DNA from: Raffaelea ambrosiae
Lineage: Eukaryota > Ascomycota > Sordariomycetes > Ophiostomatales > Ophiostomataceae
Assembly (NCBI GenBank): GCA_002778195.1
Contig: PCDI01000003.1
Location: 1,278,295-1,342,294 of the forward strand
Length of the DNA stretch: 64,000 bases
Direction: 5' to 3'
In this document: positions 45,198-56,619 of the stretch, in pieces
How positions within the stretch are numbered: position 1 is the first letter of the stretch
Layout of the letters: each line of letters starts with the position of its first letter
Notes under the pieces: model-generated
Told to the model about the DNA's origin: nothing
What the model saw: the letters and a program-made list of their open reading frames with translations, nothing else
Databases searched by the model: none
Translations under genes and position numbers: made by a program

Positions 45198-47062
45198 CTA
45201 CGCAGGGCCGTCCGCCAGGTGGTAGCTCTTGAGCTTCACAAACTGGTCGAAGCCAAAGCGGCTGAGCGTGTATCCACGGCCAGAGTTCTTCCAGCCTGTC
45301 CATGCCAAATCCTGTGTCGTGTGTCAGTTTTGTTATTCTTGATCGTTTCGCAACCGGCTCCAATACATACCGGGCTGGGGTAGTCGCAGCGGTTCACAAA
45401 CACGGTGCCCGCCTCGATCTTGTCGACCAGCTCGGCCGCCGTCTTCTTGTCCTTGGTCCACACGCTCGCCGTCAGGCCGTACTCGCTGTCGTTCATCAGC
45501 CGCACCGCCTCGGCGTCGTCCTTCACCTTCATCACGGGGATCACCGGCCCAAACGTCTCCTCGCGCATGACCACCATGTCGTGGTTGACGTTAATCAGCA
45601 GCGTCGGCTTGACGTAGTTGCCACCGGCCGGCGGGTGCGAGAACGACTCGTTCTCCGGCGTCGCGTCCACGGCGCCCTTGTCCAGGGCATCCTGCACCTG
45701 CGCGACAATGGCCGCCTGCGCGCGGCGGCTGATGACCGGGCCGACGTGCGTGGCCTTGTCCATGGGGTCGCCGAGGCGGTAGCCGCGCAGGACGTCCTGG
45801 ACCGCCGCAATGAACTGGTCGTAGATGGACTCGTGCACGTACACGCGCTCCAGCGCGCAGCAGCTCTGGCCCGAGTTGAAGACGCAGCCGTCGACGATCT
45901 GGTCCGCCACCCAGGCAATGTCGGTGTCGGCCCGCACGTAGGCCGGGTCGTTGCCGCCGAGCTCGAGGCCGACGTTGACGATGCGGTCGGCAGCTGCCTT
46001 TTGCACGGCCAATCCGCCCGCCACAGAACCCGTGAAGCACACGTGGGCGACAAGTGGGTTGCGCACGATCGACTCGATCACCGCCGGCGAGCCGCTGTGG
46101 AAGTATTGCAGCACACCCTGGGGCAGGCCGGCCTCGTCAAAAGCCTTGGACACGTGCTCGACGACCGTGGGCGTCTGCGGCGACGGCTTGAGGATCACGG
46201 TGTCGCCCGCGAGCAGCGCGGGGATCAGCGTGTTGACCAGGATGAGGTATGGGTACTTTTTGTTCGTCGTTGCTGTCAGCGAGCACTCAACCCCAAAAGA
46301 AACAGAATGATCAACAATTCGAGATCACCAAGGTCAACGAACAAAAGCGAATGTAAACAAATAGCAAATAGAAGAAAGCACAAAGAAAAAAAAAGAAACC
46401 CCCTAAATGTCCAAAACAGGACAAGCATTTCAAAGCAAGGCAAAACCAAAACTCGGGCACACGGGGACGTCTGAAGAAAAATCTGCTCGTTCCCACAGAG
46501 ACACACAGTGCCATTGTCTACCCCAAAAATGAAGCTGTTCTGTAGATTGTCTCTTCAAATTTTCCCCCGAGACCTTGTCTCAAGGGGGAGACGGGGACCG
46601 ACTTGGCGAGAGAGACAAAAGGGAAGGCAAACATGGGAAAGGGTTGACCCGACGCACATTCCAAGCAAAAATGACGAGGACGGGCCCAACAGGCACCTTG
46701 CGGATGAACCGGGTGTAGCCCGCCTCCTCGATGCCTTTGGTCTCCTGGAGCACCTCGTCGCTGACGCTCAGGAAAAACTCGGACCGCTTGATAGCCGTGG
46801 CAATCTCTTTGGCCGTGTAGTTAATGGGCCGGCCCATCTCAAAGGTAAGCTCCTTGGCCAGCTCGTCCACCCGGCTGGCCAGGATGGCCAGCGCCTTGCG
46901 GACAATGATCTGCCGGTCCTTGAGGCTGGTCTCACGCCATGACTCGAACGCCTTGGTGGCAATCTCGGGCAGCGCCTTGAGGTCCGTCTCCGAGATGCCG
47001 TTCCGAGTCACGATCGGCTCGTTGGTTGTGGGCGAGATCGTTGTGATGACCTCGACAGACAT
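45198..47062 (-). CDS. NAD(P)-dependent aldehyde dehydrogenase
   Basis: Minus strand, three exons: 46658-47062, 45371-46255, 45198-45311 (467 aa), all phase 0. The junctions restore FAWN-YPYLILVN and PSP-DLAWTGWKNSG. The ALDH fold is complete: GPVLVIFAWNYPYLI, ILKPSPQTP, FTGSVAGG, the general-base Glu in GLELGGNDP and the nucleophile Cys267 in FNSGQSCCALERVYV, then EETFGPVIPVMK. It oxidises an aldehyde to the acid with NAD(P)+. Fungal homologues of this type are often annotated as succinate-semialdehyde or generic aldehyde dehydrogenases; the substrate is not fixed by sequence. ELGGN replaces the more usual ELGGK. Start: first true ATG at 47062. The 402-nt intron is long and ends in an unusual AAG acceptor. 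There is no signal peptide, so cytosolic action is likely. Confidence 0.88.
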
Positions 47063-47509
47063 GGTGGGCGATGTGGGAGCAGCAGACAAAAGAGGTATAG
47101 AGGATAAAAGCAGTTGTCACCAATTTTCCAAAAGGAATAAAATCAGGGTCTCTAACGACAACAATGGCTCAAGCTTCAGCTCGTCTGGTGAACCCCTCGG
47201 CAAGTAAGAACCCCTCTCAAAGGAGCTGTCGTGGCCAACAGAGCTCCAAAAGAGGGAGCATAGCGATAAGATAAGCCAAAGGCTGTGTTAGTAAAGGCGG
47301 TGTAGCAGTGGGTGTGTTAGCGCTGGCCGCAGTTGTAAAGTTTTGGGTGGCAGAACTTTTTTTTAGTGGGTCGCCATCTTTTTTATTTTTATTTTTATTT
47401 TTTTCTGCCATTCTGTGGTCAATATTGGCGAGACTGCGACAACAGCGACAAAGCCACCCCGCGACAGGCCTACACGTACCTACCATTCTGCCATTCTGCA
47501 ACTGACACA
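47063..47509. promoter_or_regulatory. Divergent promoter, aldehyde dehydrogenase / ESF2
   Basis: 447 bp between the two starts. A T-rich tract at 47358-47405 lies about 100 bp upstream of the ESF2 start. No gene seen. Confidence 0.5.
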
Positions 47510-48703
47510 ATGGCTACCGAGAAGCGAAACACGTTCCTCGATGCGGAGGAAAGCGAAGACGACGGCGTTCAGGGCTATGACTCCGAGGCCGACGAGCGGG
47601 GGAAGGGCCTCGTCAGCCGCACAGCAAAGCGACGCACGCTGGAAGACGATGACAGCAGTGACGAGGACGATGATGGCGATGACGCCGACGATGCCGACGA
47701 CGCCGAGGCTATCGACAGCCGGTTCAAATTAGTCGAGGACGATGAGGAATTTGGGAGAAATTCACAGGACAAGCCGTCCGAGGGTAGGGGGAAGAAAGCA
47801 CAAAAGAACAGCAAGAAGAGGAAACACGCGGAAGGCGACGAAGAAGACGGCAACGATGATAGCGAAGACAGCGACAGAGACCACCAATCCGCCGCGAAAC
47901 ACAAACCAAAGAAAGCAAAGACGGCCAAGAAAGCCAAGAGAGCCGAAAAGACCGAAAAAGACTTCAGGCTGCCGGGCGAGAGTCTGGCGCTGCTCGGCGG
48001 CAACATTGTCAACACGGAAAAGGCCGTCCGCCGCTCTGGCGTCGTCTATCTCTCGCGCATCCCGCCCTTTATGAAGCCCTCCAAGCTGCGCTCGCTGCTC
48101 GAGCCCTACGGCGAGATCAACCGCATTTTCCTGTCGCCCGAAGACCCCAAATCGCACACCCGCCGCGTCAAGGCCGGCGGCAACAAGAAGCGGTCCTTTG
48201 TCGACGGCTGGGTCGAGTTTGTGCGCAAAAAGGACGCCAAGACGGCCGTGGACCTGCTGAACGGACAGACGATTGGCGGCAAGAAGGGCACGTTTTACCG
48301 CGACGACATCTGGAGCTTGGTGTATCTGCACGGCTTCAAGTGGCACCACCTGACGACCCAGGTTGCGCAGGAAAACGCAGAGCGGGAGAACCGGACCAAG
48401 GCCGAGATTGCAAAGGCGAAGAAGGAGAACGAGGCGTACCTGGCCAACGTGGCGCGGTCCAAGATGATTAGCGGCATCGAGGCGAAGCGGAAAGCGAAGA
48501 AGGCAAAGGCAGATGCAACAACAGGAGGAGGGACAGAGGCTGCGGCTGCGGCAGCAGCAGCGACAACAACAACACCATCAGCATCATCATCGACTGGCCC
48601 GGTTAAGGAACGCAAGATGATATTCAAGCAGGTAGCCTTGGCCAAGACGAAGACGAGCCTAGAGGCTCAATCACGGGAGACGGTGCCGGAAGCCATCTTT
48701 TAG
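47510..48703 (+). CDS. ESF2: Pre-rRNA processing RNA-binding protein ESF2/ABT1
   Basis: Single exon, 397 aa. The N-terminal 150 residues are highly acidic, then Lys-rich (nuclear and nucleolar character). An ABT1/ESF2-type RRM follows at about 175-290: GVVYLSRIPPFMKPSKLRSL, LLEPYGEINRIFL, FVDGWVEFVRKKDAKTAVDL, then IWSLVYLHGFKWHHLT. The tail is a Lys/Glu/Ala coiled region with a poly-Ala/Thr/Ser tract. ESF2 is a small-subunit processome factor that stimulates Dbp8 and is needed for 18S rRNA maturation in the nucleolus. Start at 47510 is the first ATG of the conserved frame, after a leader that contains no coding-like sequence. Confidence 0.93.
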   Translation: MATEKRNTFLDAEESEDDGVQGYDSEADERGKGLVSRTAKRRTLEDDDSSDEDDDGDDADDADDAEAIDSRFKLVEDDEEFGRNSQDKPSEGRGKKAQKNSKKRKHAEGDEEDGNDDSEDSDRDHQSAAKHKPKKAKTAKKAKRAEKTEKDFRLPGESLALLGGNIVNTEKAVRRSGVVYLSRIPPFMKPSKLRSLLEPYGEINRIFLSPEDPKSHTRRVKAGGNKKRSFVDGWVEFVRKKDAKTAVDLLNGQTIGGKKGTFYRDDIWSLVYLHGFKWHHLTTQVAQENAERENRTKAEIAKAKKENEAYLANVARSKMISGIEAKRKAKKAKADATTGGGTEAAAAAAAATTTTPSASSSTGPVKERKMIFKQVALAKTKTSLEAQSRETVPEAIF

Positions 48704-50303
48704 ATCGATACTTGGGTGTCGGGGAAAGAAATTTGTTGGGATGTTTTTCTTTTCTTTTTTTTTTTTTTGCATATATTCACTAGGTTCATGGAGAAGACGG
48801 CATCAATTGGGTTTTTTTGTGTGTGCGTTGCACCCACCATCTCCGAGGACCCGAATGTGCATACATGCGTAGTGAGAGATTTCCTTTTTTTTGTCTCTTT
48901 TCATTTTGATGATCACTATCGCTGTCTCATTGTATTCTCGCCTAAAGTATGAAGAAGCAGGCGGCCATAATAATCATGTGCGGCTTGGTCAAGTCTGTAT
49001 TGAAAAATAGTAAGAATTACAATAGTAATCCTTTTTGTCTTGTATACTTCGACAAGATATGGCAAAAAATTGTGAAGTCCACTACAAAGTTGCGGCTGTG
49101 AGAGAAGTCAGCAAATTGTACGATTCCTCTTCAAATTCAGTGTTCCGGGATCTCTGTAGATAAACGACCGGACCAAATGCCTTACGGCAAGATGATATGA
49201 TTTCAAAAAAAAAAAGTTAATAGAGTAACATCATACGTACTGGCCGCTTTGGGGGGCTGGCTGTGTTGGAAAAGAGGGCGTGTTGGTGGGAAGGCCAGGC
49301 AGCAGTCAAAGTGGAAAGACCTCACACGATGCTGTTTGGTGGGATTTCCGACAGGACCATGCGTGCAAACGCTACCCACATTTATTCTTGTCGTATTGTT
49401 GATTCGAGCTTAATGCTTTAACAAAGTCTTTCTTTATTTTCTGCACCGTTGGGTTTCTTTTCTTTCTTTTCTTTTTTTCTTTTTCTTTTTTCTTTTTCCT
49501 TTTTCCTTTTCCCTTGATCCTTTGCTTCTTTTCTTCTTCTTTTCATCTCCAGACTTGTTTAGGCGAGGCTATCATAGGGTCCTTGGAGACAGAAACAAGG
49601 CTGGGTTTGGGCAGTCCCACAAGGCTGAAGAGTTCCGATGGTCTTGGCTCGTATGAAGCGCTCTACTGGTCATCACATGCATGAACGGAAATGTGTGTGC
49701 AGCCATAAATCATTTAGTATTTGTTTGCCCTCTGCTATATAGTACACGAGCGAGCAGAACCTGCCTGCGCTGCCTTGATCCCCTTTTTATGTGTCCCCCT
49801 TTTGCTCAGTTAAACAAACGGGTATCCCAAACCATTGGTTCCTCTCGTCTCCCCTCTTCCTCCGCCCGTTTATCTAGACCCCAATGCAATGCAAATCCTG
49901 TCCCGCCCGGAAATATATGTAATGAAAAAGATTAATGGCTTCTTTGCAAAATATGGTATAAGCAGAGTTGAGTTGGTTCTATATGTGGACGCCGCCACGA
50001 TCCCATAGTTTCCTTTATCCAGGAGAAGAAAAAAAGCCGTAAAACACCAGTTCATTCAGGTCGTACATTAGTCGCGACCTGGTATAAGAAAAAAGCAAAA
50101 TATCCCCAAAAATTTTGAGACGCTGGCCAATCCAAAAATAAACTCCGTCGCGTAGGCGTGATATAATTGTACCCGTAGCCAGCCATCATCCGAAGGCGGC
50201 CAAGTGACCCGTGGACCGAAAACCGAAAACCGAAGCAGAACGTGCAAATGAATGTGATGGATGTAAAATGTTGACAGAAACAAATGAAAGAAGACTTCCG
50301 GAT
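48704..50303. other. Convergent intergenic region with C/T tract
   Basis: 3' flanks of ESF2 (+) and the PPR gene (-). About 1.6 kb, T-rich, with a long C/T tract near 49500. No gene seen. Confidence 0.5.
49453..49545. repeat. Polypyrimidine (TTTTC)n tract
   Basis: About 90 bases made almost only of T and C, as irregular T3-7C units. Simple-sequence tract in the middle of a convergent intergenic region. Confidence 0.85.
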
Positions 50304-53300
50304 TTACTCGGCAGTCGGTGCCACGCTGGCGGTCTCCTCAGTCTGACCACCACCAAGAAGCTCCAACACCTTGTTGACCACAGCGCTGGGATAGCCGCGG
50401 TTGAGCATCTCTGACACCACACCCTGAGCCTTGTCGCGCTCCTCCACGGCGAGGTAGGCACGCGTCATGGCCTCGTAGGTGCTCGGCTCGCGCCGGTCAC
50501 GGCCAACAGACGAGTAGACCTCGGCAGCCTTGGTGATCTCCTTCTTGGCCGCCCAGCCGTGAATGAGCGTGTTGGCAATGTAAGGTGTCATGCCCACACT
50601 GCGCTGGCGCATCATGGCGAGAATGGGTCCGGTTTCGCCGACTTGGTGGTTGGCGACCATAGCTTCGAAGAGGGCCTGGAAGAGGCAAGCGTTGGAAGGA
50701 ATGGACGGGTCCTTCATGACCGAGTCGAAAATGCGGCGAGCACCCTCCATGTCGTGCATGTTGCAGCCACGAGCATGAATGAGCGAGGCGTAGTGAACCG
50801 GCTCTGGGGTCTGGCCAGATGCGCGAATGCGGTCGAGAACGGCCTCGGCGGCGGTCATGTTGACGGGTTCCAGAGTGGCGTGAGTGTCGACAAGCAGCTT
50901 GTACGTGTGCGAGGTTGGGGCAATGCCGCGGGCGAGCATCCGCTCGTAGTAGGCCAGGACCTTGGCCTTGTCGCGCTTCGTCGTTAGGAAAAACTGCATC
51001 ATGCTGTTGTACGGTGCCGGCCGGGCCTTGTAGTTGGGCATAGCCTCCATCTCGTCGAACAGCTCCTCGGCAAACTTGTCGTCGGACACGCGGCAGAGGG
51101 CGTTCACAATCGTACCGTAGGTGACCGACGTGGGCTTGATGGCCAAGGCGCGCATCTCAGCAAAGTAGAACAGACAATCGTCGATGCGGCGAGCCTTGCC
51201 CAATTTGCCAATCAGGGCGTTGTACAGGAACGAGCTGGGCTCAACACCCTCAGCCTTGGCACGGTGGAAGATCTTGACAGCCTCGGAGGCCTCATCAAAT
51301 GTCTTGGTGGACTCCTTCAGGGTGGTGATGTACAAGCCGAAAGTATTGGCAGACGGGGCCGAGCCAAAGCTGAGCAGCTCCTGATGGTACTGCTCAGCCA
51401 AGCTGCGGTTGCCGATAGACAGGCAGGCACCGATCATGGCGTCCAGGATGGAAGACCAGCCATAGCGAACAACAGCGTACTGAGGCAGGAGCGGAACATC
51501 GGCACGGGCCATGGCCAGGATGTTGTGGCACAGGTCCATCTTGTTCTCACGCGAGGCAGCAGAGATAAGCTTGGCGTACGTAATGTACCGAGGATGGCGA
51601 CCAGCACGGCGCATGTTGCGGAAGCGGTTGAGGGCCTCATTGAGACGAGGGCCCTTGCGGCCATGGCTGCCCTCCAAGTCGTCCGAGATGAGCGAGGAGC
51701 CCTTGAAATCGGTGTTGTGTGCGTAGGGGTCGAAGTTGTTGCCATCCTCGAAGCTAGACACGGTGGGCGTGGCCGAAAACGGAGACGACTCAAATGGCGA
51801 CACAGTCGGCACGTAAGAGGCCACCGAAGCAACCTCCTCAACGCGGGGGTCGGCAAGGTTCCGGGCCTGCATGAAGCGGTTGACGAAAGCAACGCCCTCC
51901 TCGATCTCGTCGGCAATAGACGTCTTGGCATGGCCGGCGTTTGACTGGCGTATCCGCTCAAACATCATCTCGGACTCAGAGAGACCCTCAGCCACCTGGC
52001 CGGACCCGATCAGTGCCACGGCATACATGGCGGTGGGCTCGATCAGTGCAGACGAGACCTCCAGGAGGGGGTTGCGAAGAACCTGCCAGTACTTGGAAGC
52101 GGTGGCGACATCGCCCTCACGCACATACAGAGCGAGAAGGGCGGTTGTCGGGGCAGTCATGGTAGCCATGGCAGAGGCCGAGGCCTCGGTCAGAGCGTTG
52201 AAAGCAGCGACAGCCGTAACCTTGTCACCGTGGTCGGCCGCGACGGTGGCAACATCGCTCAGGGCCTGGGGCCGCGCACTCTTCTCAATGCCCTGGGCCC
52301 ACTCCAGGGCAGCTTCGTAGATGCCGCGAGTGGTGAAGCCCTGGACAAAGCCGCCACTGATCAGGGCAGCCTTGATGTCGTCAGCGCGGACACCGTACTG
52401 CTCGACGATCTTGCGGTAGAACTTCATAGCGCCCGGGAGCTTGTCGGACACGACGTAGGCGTTGATCACAGCGGCGTAGACCTGGGCATCGAGACGGTCG
52501 ATAAGGCTTGGCGCGCCACCGTCGTTGGCAATGGCCAGATTCCGGTACTCCTCGTAGCACTCCACAGCGCTGACCAGGTCGCCGGCATTAGCGAAGGCGG
52601 TGATCATGGCGGGGAAAGTGGCGGCAAACGGAGTGACCTTGCTGGTCTCCATGTGGCCGAAGAACTGGAGCATGTCGGACAGGCGGCCGGCCTGAGCACA
52701 GGCCGAGATCAGCTGGTGGTAGGTCTCAGACGAGAAGGCGGCCTTCTGCAGAGCGATGGAGGTCTCAAACAGCTTGATGGCGTAGTCCAGACGATCCTCC
52801 TCGGAAGCAATGGCATTCTCGAGCTCGTGCGAGGCAAACATGAACTTGCCAGGCTCGTCCATGCCGCCATACCGAACGCGCTTCTCCTCGAGCACCGACA
52901 TCTTAACATTGAGCTCGAGCGACCGCGAGGCCAGCAGACCGACCAGGATGTCAAAGGTGTCGCTGTCCGGCACAACCTTCCGGCGCAGCATGTCGGCGTA
53001 GACGTCGAGGGCCTTGGAGATAACCTCCATCCGGTCAATGGGTAGGTGGATGGCAGCCATCAGGAGCGCGTTGTAGGCGCTGGCAATGGGGCGGATGCCC
53101 GCGACCAGCATGGCCTCGAAAACAGCTGGAATCTCGGCATAGCGGCCAGCCTCAGAGAGCGACGAGAGATGGTCAGCGTAGGTCATCGATTGGCGATCGG
53201 CAGGCGGTGTGGCTGTCCGTGCCACGCTACCGGGCGTGCGTGTCCGGGGTACTGGAGACGCAGCACGCGAGACGGCCTTCTCGCCTGGCGCTGCCGAAAC

Positions 53301-53963
53301 GTCCCCGTCTTTCAGGGCGACCTCGAGGCTCCTTCGCGCGGCGATCTCCTTCTCGAGAGCAGCGTCAATGTGGGCCAGAGCAGCCTCCTCGGCGGCCGAC
53401 TGGCGGACCGCGACGTCCTCGACATCCCCTTTGTCGATAGTGGCGGACTCCTGCGCAGGAAGCGCCTCGCTCGCCTTGGCTGCCTCGCCTGCAATCAATT
53501 CAGCTGCCTCTGCAGCACCGACACCGTGGGCCGCTGCGACCGCCTCGCTCGTCTCCTCTTCGACAACATCGACGACCTTGCCATCGCTGCCGACAATGAT
53601 GGAGGCCGGTGACGGCTTCCACTCAATGCGCGGCTGGAACTGGAACTGCACCCATTCCTTGTCGGCCTCGCCAGCGGCCTGCAGGCTCTGCAGGTGCTCG
53701 TAGTAGGCGTCTAGTCCGCCATGGCTTATTGGCTTCGAAAGGTCGACAGCGCTGGCGCTGGTGTGGAAGGCGCTCTGGAGCTGGAGCGCCTGGATGCGGC
53801 CGAGGCGGCTGCTGTTGCGCCGCGCAAAGGACGGCCGGTTCTGGGGGTTTAGAACATGGGGGTGGGTGGCGGCGACGACCGATTGAGCGTAGCCGTGGGT
53901 GAACGACTTTGCAAATCCTTGACGGATAAAGGTCTGGTATAACGAGGAATAGATGGTGGGCAT
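50304..53963 (-). CDS. Mitochondrial pentatricopeptide-repeat protein, CYA5-like
   Basis: Single exon of 3660 nt, 1219 aa. The N-terminus (about 1-75) is Arg/Ser/His-rich without acidic residues and looks like a mitochondrial presequence. PPR repeats begin near 259 (TYADHLSSLSEAGRYAEIPA) and recur through the protein. Clear later ones are FLYNALIGKLGKARRID, TYGTIVNAL, PYNSMMQFFL and HYASLIHARG. Organisation and length fit the fungal Cya-5 group of PPR proteins, which bind mitochondrial mRNA, in the best-studied case to allow expression of cytochrome oxidase subunit 1. A linker of about 130 residues near 120-250 is Ala/Glu-rich. ATG at 53963 begins the presequence. The RNA target is inferred only from the family. 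Confidence 0.85.
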   Translation of the reverse strand: MPTIYSSLYQTFIRQGFAKSFTHGYAQSVVAATHPHVLNPQNRPSFARRNSSRLGRIQALQLQSAFHTSASAVDLSKPISHGGLDAYYEHLQSLQAAGEADKEWVQFQFQPRIEWKPSPASIIVGSDGKVVDVVEEETSEAVAAAHGVGAAEAAELIAGEAAKASEALPAQESATIDKGDVEDVAVRQSAAEEAALAHIDAALEKEIAARRSLEVALKDGDVSAAPGEKAVSRAASPVPRTRTPGSVARTATPPADRQSMTYADHLSSLSEAGRYAEIPAVFEAMLVAGIRPIASAYNALLMAAIHLPIDRMEVISKALDVYADMLRRKVVPDSDTFDILVGLLASRSLELNVKMSVLEEKRVRYGGMDEPGKFMFASHELENAIASEEDRLDYAIKLFETSIALQKAAFSSETYHQLISACAQAGRLSDMLQFFGHMETSKVTPFAATFPAMITAFANAGDLVSAVECYEEYRNLAIANDGGAPSLIDRLDAQVYAAVINAYVVSDKLPGAMKFYRKIVEQYGVRADDIKAALISGGFVQGFTTRGIYEAALEWAQGIEKSARPQALSDVATVAADHGDKVTAVAAFNALTEASASAMATMTAPTTALLALYVREGDVATASKYWQVLRNPLLEVSSALIEPTAMYAVALIGSGQVAEGLSESEMMFERIRQSNAGHAKTSIADEIEEGVAFVNRFMQARNLADPRVEEVASVASYVPTVSPFESSPFSATPTVSSFEDGNNFDPYAHNTDFKGSSLISDDLEGSHGRKGPRLNEALNRFRNMRRAGRHPRYITYAKLISAASRENKMDLCHNILAMARADVPLLPQYAVVRYGWSSILDAMIGACLSIGNRSLAEQYHQELLSFGSAPSANTFGLYITTLKESTKTFDEASEAVKIFHRAKAEGVEPSSFLYNALIGKLGKARRIDDCLFYFAEMRALAIKPTSVTYGTIVNALCRVSDDKFAEELFDEMEAMPNYKARPAPYNSMMQFFLTTKRDKAKVLAYYERMLARGIAPTSHTYKLLVDTHATLEPVNMTAAEAVLDRIRASGQTPEPVHYASLIHARGCNMHDMEGARRIFDSVMKDPSIPSNACLFQALFEAMVANHQVGETGPILAMMRQRSVGMTPYIANTLIHGWAAKKEITKAAEVYSSVGRDRREPSTYEAMTRAYLAVEERDKAQGVVSEMLNRGYPSAVVNKVLELLGGGQTEETASVAPTAE

Positions 53964-56619
53964 TTAGGAGAGCCCTGGGGGCGGAGGGTACTGCGAGGGA
54001 CAGGTCAGTGGGAGGACAAGCACGAGAGGACAAATTCAGGCTAGGACAGCGGTCGGATTGGAAAGGCGGCCAACTTACGTGTAGGGAAAGATTGAAGCGC
54101 AGATGCAGGTTCATTTGACAGCAGTGAAGCCGCCAAACAAACGCGCCGTTGTATGGGGGTATAATGGGTGGAATACAGGGACAAATGAAATAGTAAATGG
54201 GTGAAACAAGAAGAGGTCAAGAGAATAGACAATAAGAAAGAAAAAGAGGTTCGAGAGGTAGGATATGACCGGCGGAGGCAAGAGAGGGAAAAGAGAGGTG
54301 GAGGAGAAGAGGAATAATGACTGAATTGAATAAAAAAAAATCCGACGAGAAACCACACAAACACACAAAAAAACGGGCTTGTCCTAGTTTCTTCCTGCGC
54401 TCTTCCTGCCTGCTACTTTTTCGCAGGAAGGAGCGAAAGAATATGGGAGAAATTGCAGGAAAGAGTGCTATTGGGTGGGTCCCGGGTCAGCTAGCGGGGG
54501 CAGGGGGGTCCTTTTTTAGGGTGGCTGGCCGCGGTCTGCCAGTCATCAAGTCGATTGTTCTGTGCTTTTGGGTATTTTTCTTGTTTAATTTGTGTTTTTC
54601 GAGATTGTGACTGTTTGTGTGTTTTGCATACAGTATATCCCGGTCGTGCCTTCCAAGTTTCCGTCGCGGGTGAGTAACAAGACGAAAAGAGAAGCAACGA
54701 CTGCTGCCTGGGGCACCTATTGGGGCAGCTGGGTGTCATAAGCCTTCTGTGGCAAAGCAGCTAAATGACACCTACGCCAAAAGCTTATTCGCAGCGAGTT
54801 TCTCACATCTAACTACTTGGACACTGTACAGTCGAAGAGGCAGGCACTGATGACGCAGACCGTTCCGTAAAAAATGCCTGCCTGGCCCGCCTGGGCAACA
54901 TTGCCCTCAGTGCGGAAGACTCGGTGGCTAGGCGGGCGGCGGTGGAGAGGAGGCCCCAGCCAAGGAGACTGGGCTGGGTAACTTTCCGCAGGGTGTAGCG
55001 AAGAATAACCGGGCAGAATGCAAGCTAAAGGGAAAAAAAAAATAAGTAAAAAATGAAATAAGACACTACCACGGACCCGCACGGGCACGTGTGGGTTGTC
55101 CACTATCACGGCCCAGGCAGCCTATGGGTGCGCAGACGTTTGTGCTCTACCTGACTGATTGTGTGCAGGGAACCGCAAAACGGTGGTAATGGGGCCAAAG
55201 AGGGTCAGCTTCGTCCCGACCTCACGGAGCGGTGATTTCTCATTGGCCAGCGACTACGTGCGCGTCCCGCACGTCCCCGTTATTTCTCAAGGGTTTAGCC
55301 AATGGGCGCTTCACCATTGGAGGATCGAGGAAGAAGCCGGAAGATGCTGCATGCCGGGCTGCTCCTTCCCCACGTTTCGGTGCTCATCGTCGATCTACTA
55401 AGGCGCAGAAGACACAAAAAAAAAACGCCGCAAGCACAGAAAAAAAAGTCACAACCACTAGATTAAAAATAAGAATGAAAACGGGAAAACGGCCGCCACA
55501 AATGTCAGGGAAGAAAAAAAAATGAACCATCACGTGTGCCTCCGCGGCGAAGACCAGAACAAGAAGCGCAACCTCGCCCGGGGAAGCTACGATAGATCCA
55601 GCTCTTGTCAGATGTGGCAGGTGTGCATGCATGCCTCTGTAATTACGGAGCGGCTCATTTGCTATTATAACCGAACCTGTACGTGCCCACCACCGCATGT
55701 ATGGTATCTCACAAAAGTACAATGTGTGTCTTATTTCCCCTCCAGATCGACAGCCACATTCCATAGGGCGGCCAGGCCTAAGAGCCTCCTATCAAGCTGC
55801 GGAGCTTGAACTGTCCGGCTTACCCGACCCCTATCTGGCAGGTACGTCCAGACCGGATTTGACACAGTCTCCATGTCCACGTATACCATGACTCGTAGAG
55901 TTGGACAGTCGTGTCCACTTTGTTGGTCTTTCTTTTTCCTGTTGATTTCTCTCACCCTTCCCGTTTCCTGGCGAATTGCCCGTACCGAGTGCCTATCTCC
56001 GTGTGTTTCTTTGTCCATCGGGGTTTGATGCCGTCCGAAGACTCGGATGAAACAGCGGGTCACCAAAGGCCGAGTCTACTACTATGTATGTACAACCGAT
56101 TGTAATAGTTCACGGACATTTGTGGCAAATGCTTCCCAGGCCCGTCGGTGCATCACGTGACGGCGCGGAGCAGCAACATGGAACAGACACAACGCAAGCG
56201 ATGCTCAGCACAGCCGCCAATGTCTCGAGAACAAAGAGATGAAATATCGCGAAACCCCTGGTTGAGCCATTGATAGACAATGGCTGGAAACGTTGCGCCA
56301 ATGGACAGGCGGGCTCCTCCAGGATCTGTGCCTGGGCCCGTTCCTGGCGGCGGGATTGTCTTACATAAGCGGGTTGTCTGACTTTGACGTCAATCAGGGA
56401 AGAGAGCTATCGCGGGGTCGTCCGCCAATTTTCGTCCAAGCCGTGTATTTTCGTTTTCCCGTCTTGTAGCGCGTTATGAACTGCGCCGGCCCATAGCGCG
56501 TGCGTCTCGAGGCGTTGAGAAGCAGAGGAGACAAAGAGACCAAGAACCCCAAGAAACTCAAAAATCCAATAACCAAAAAGAGAGGCAAAAAAAGCCACGC
56601 AAAAAGCCAGACAAAGACA
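53964..56619. promoter_or_regulatory. 2.65-kb divergent region, PPR gene / ERG8
   Basis: No gene can be supported here. A CACGTG core in the context ATCACGTGAC lies at 56154-56159, about 460 bp upstream of ERG8. Other CACGTG cores occur near 55085 and 55531. Much of the rest is A-rich simple sequence. Confidence 0.45.

Noticed and set aside
53964..56619. Possible hidden gene between the PPR gene and ERG8
   Set aside because: Only short ORFs with stop-rich frames and A-runs, and no splice-linked set of coding-looking segments.
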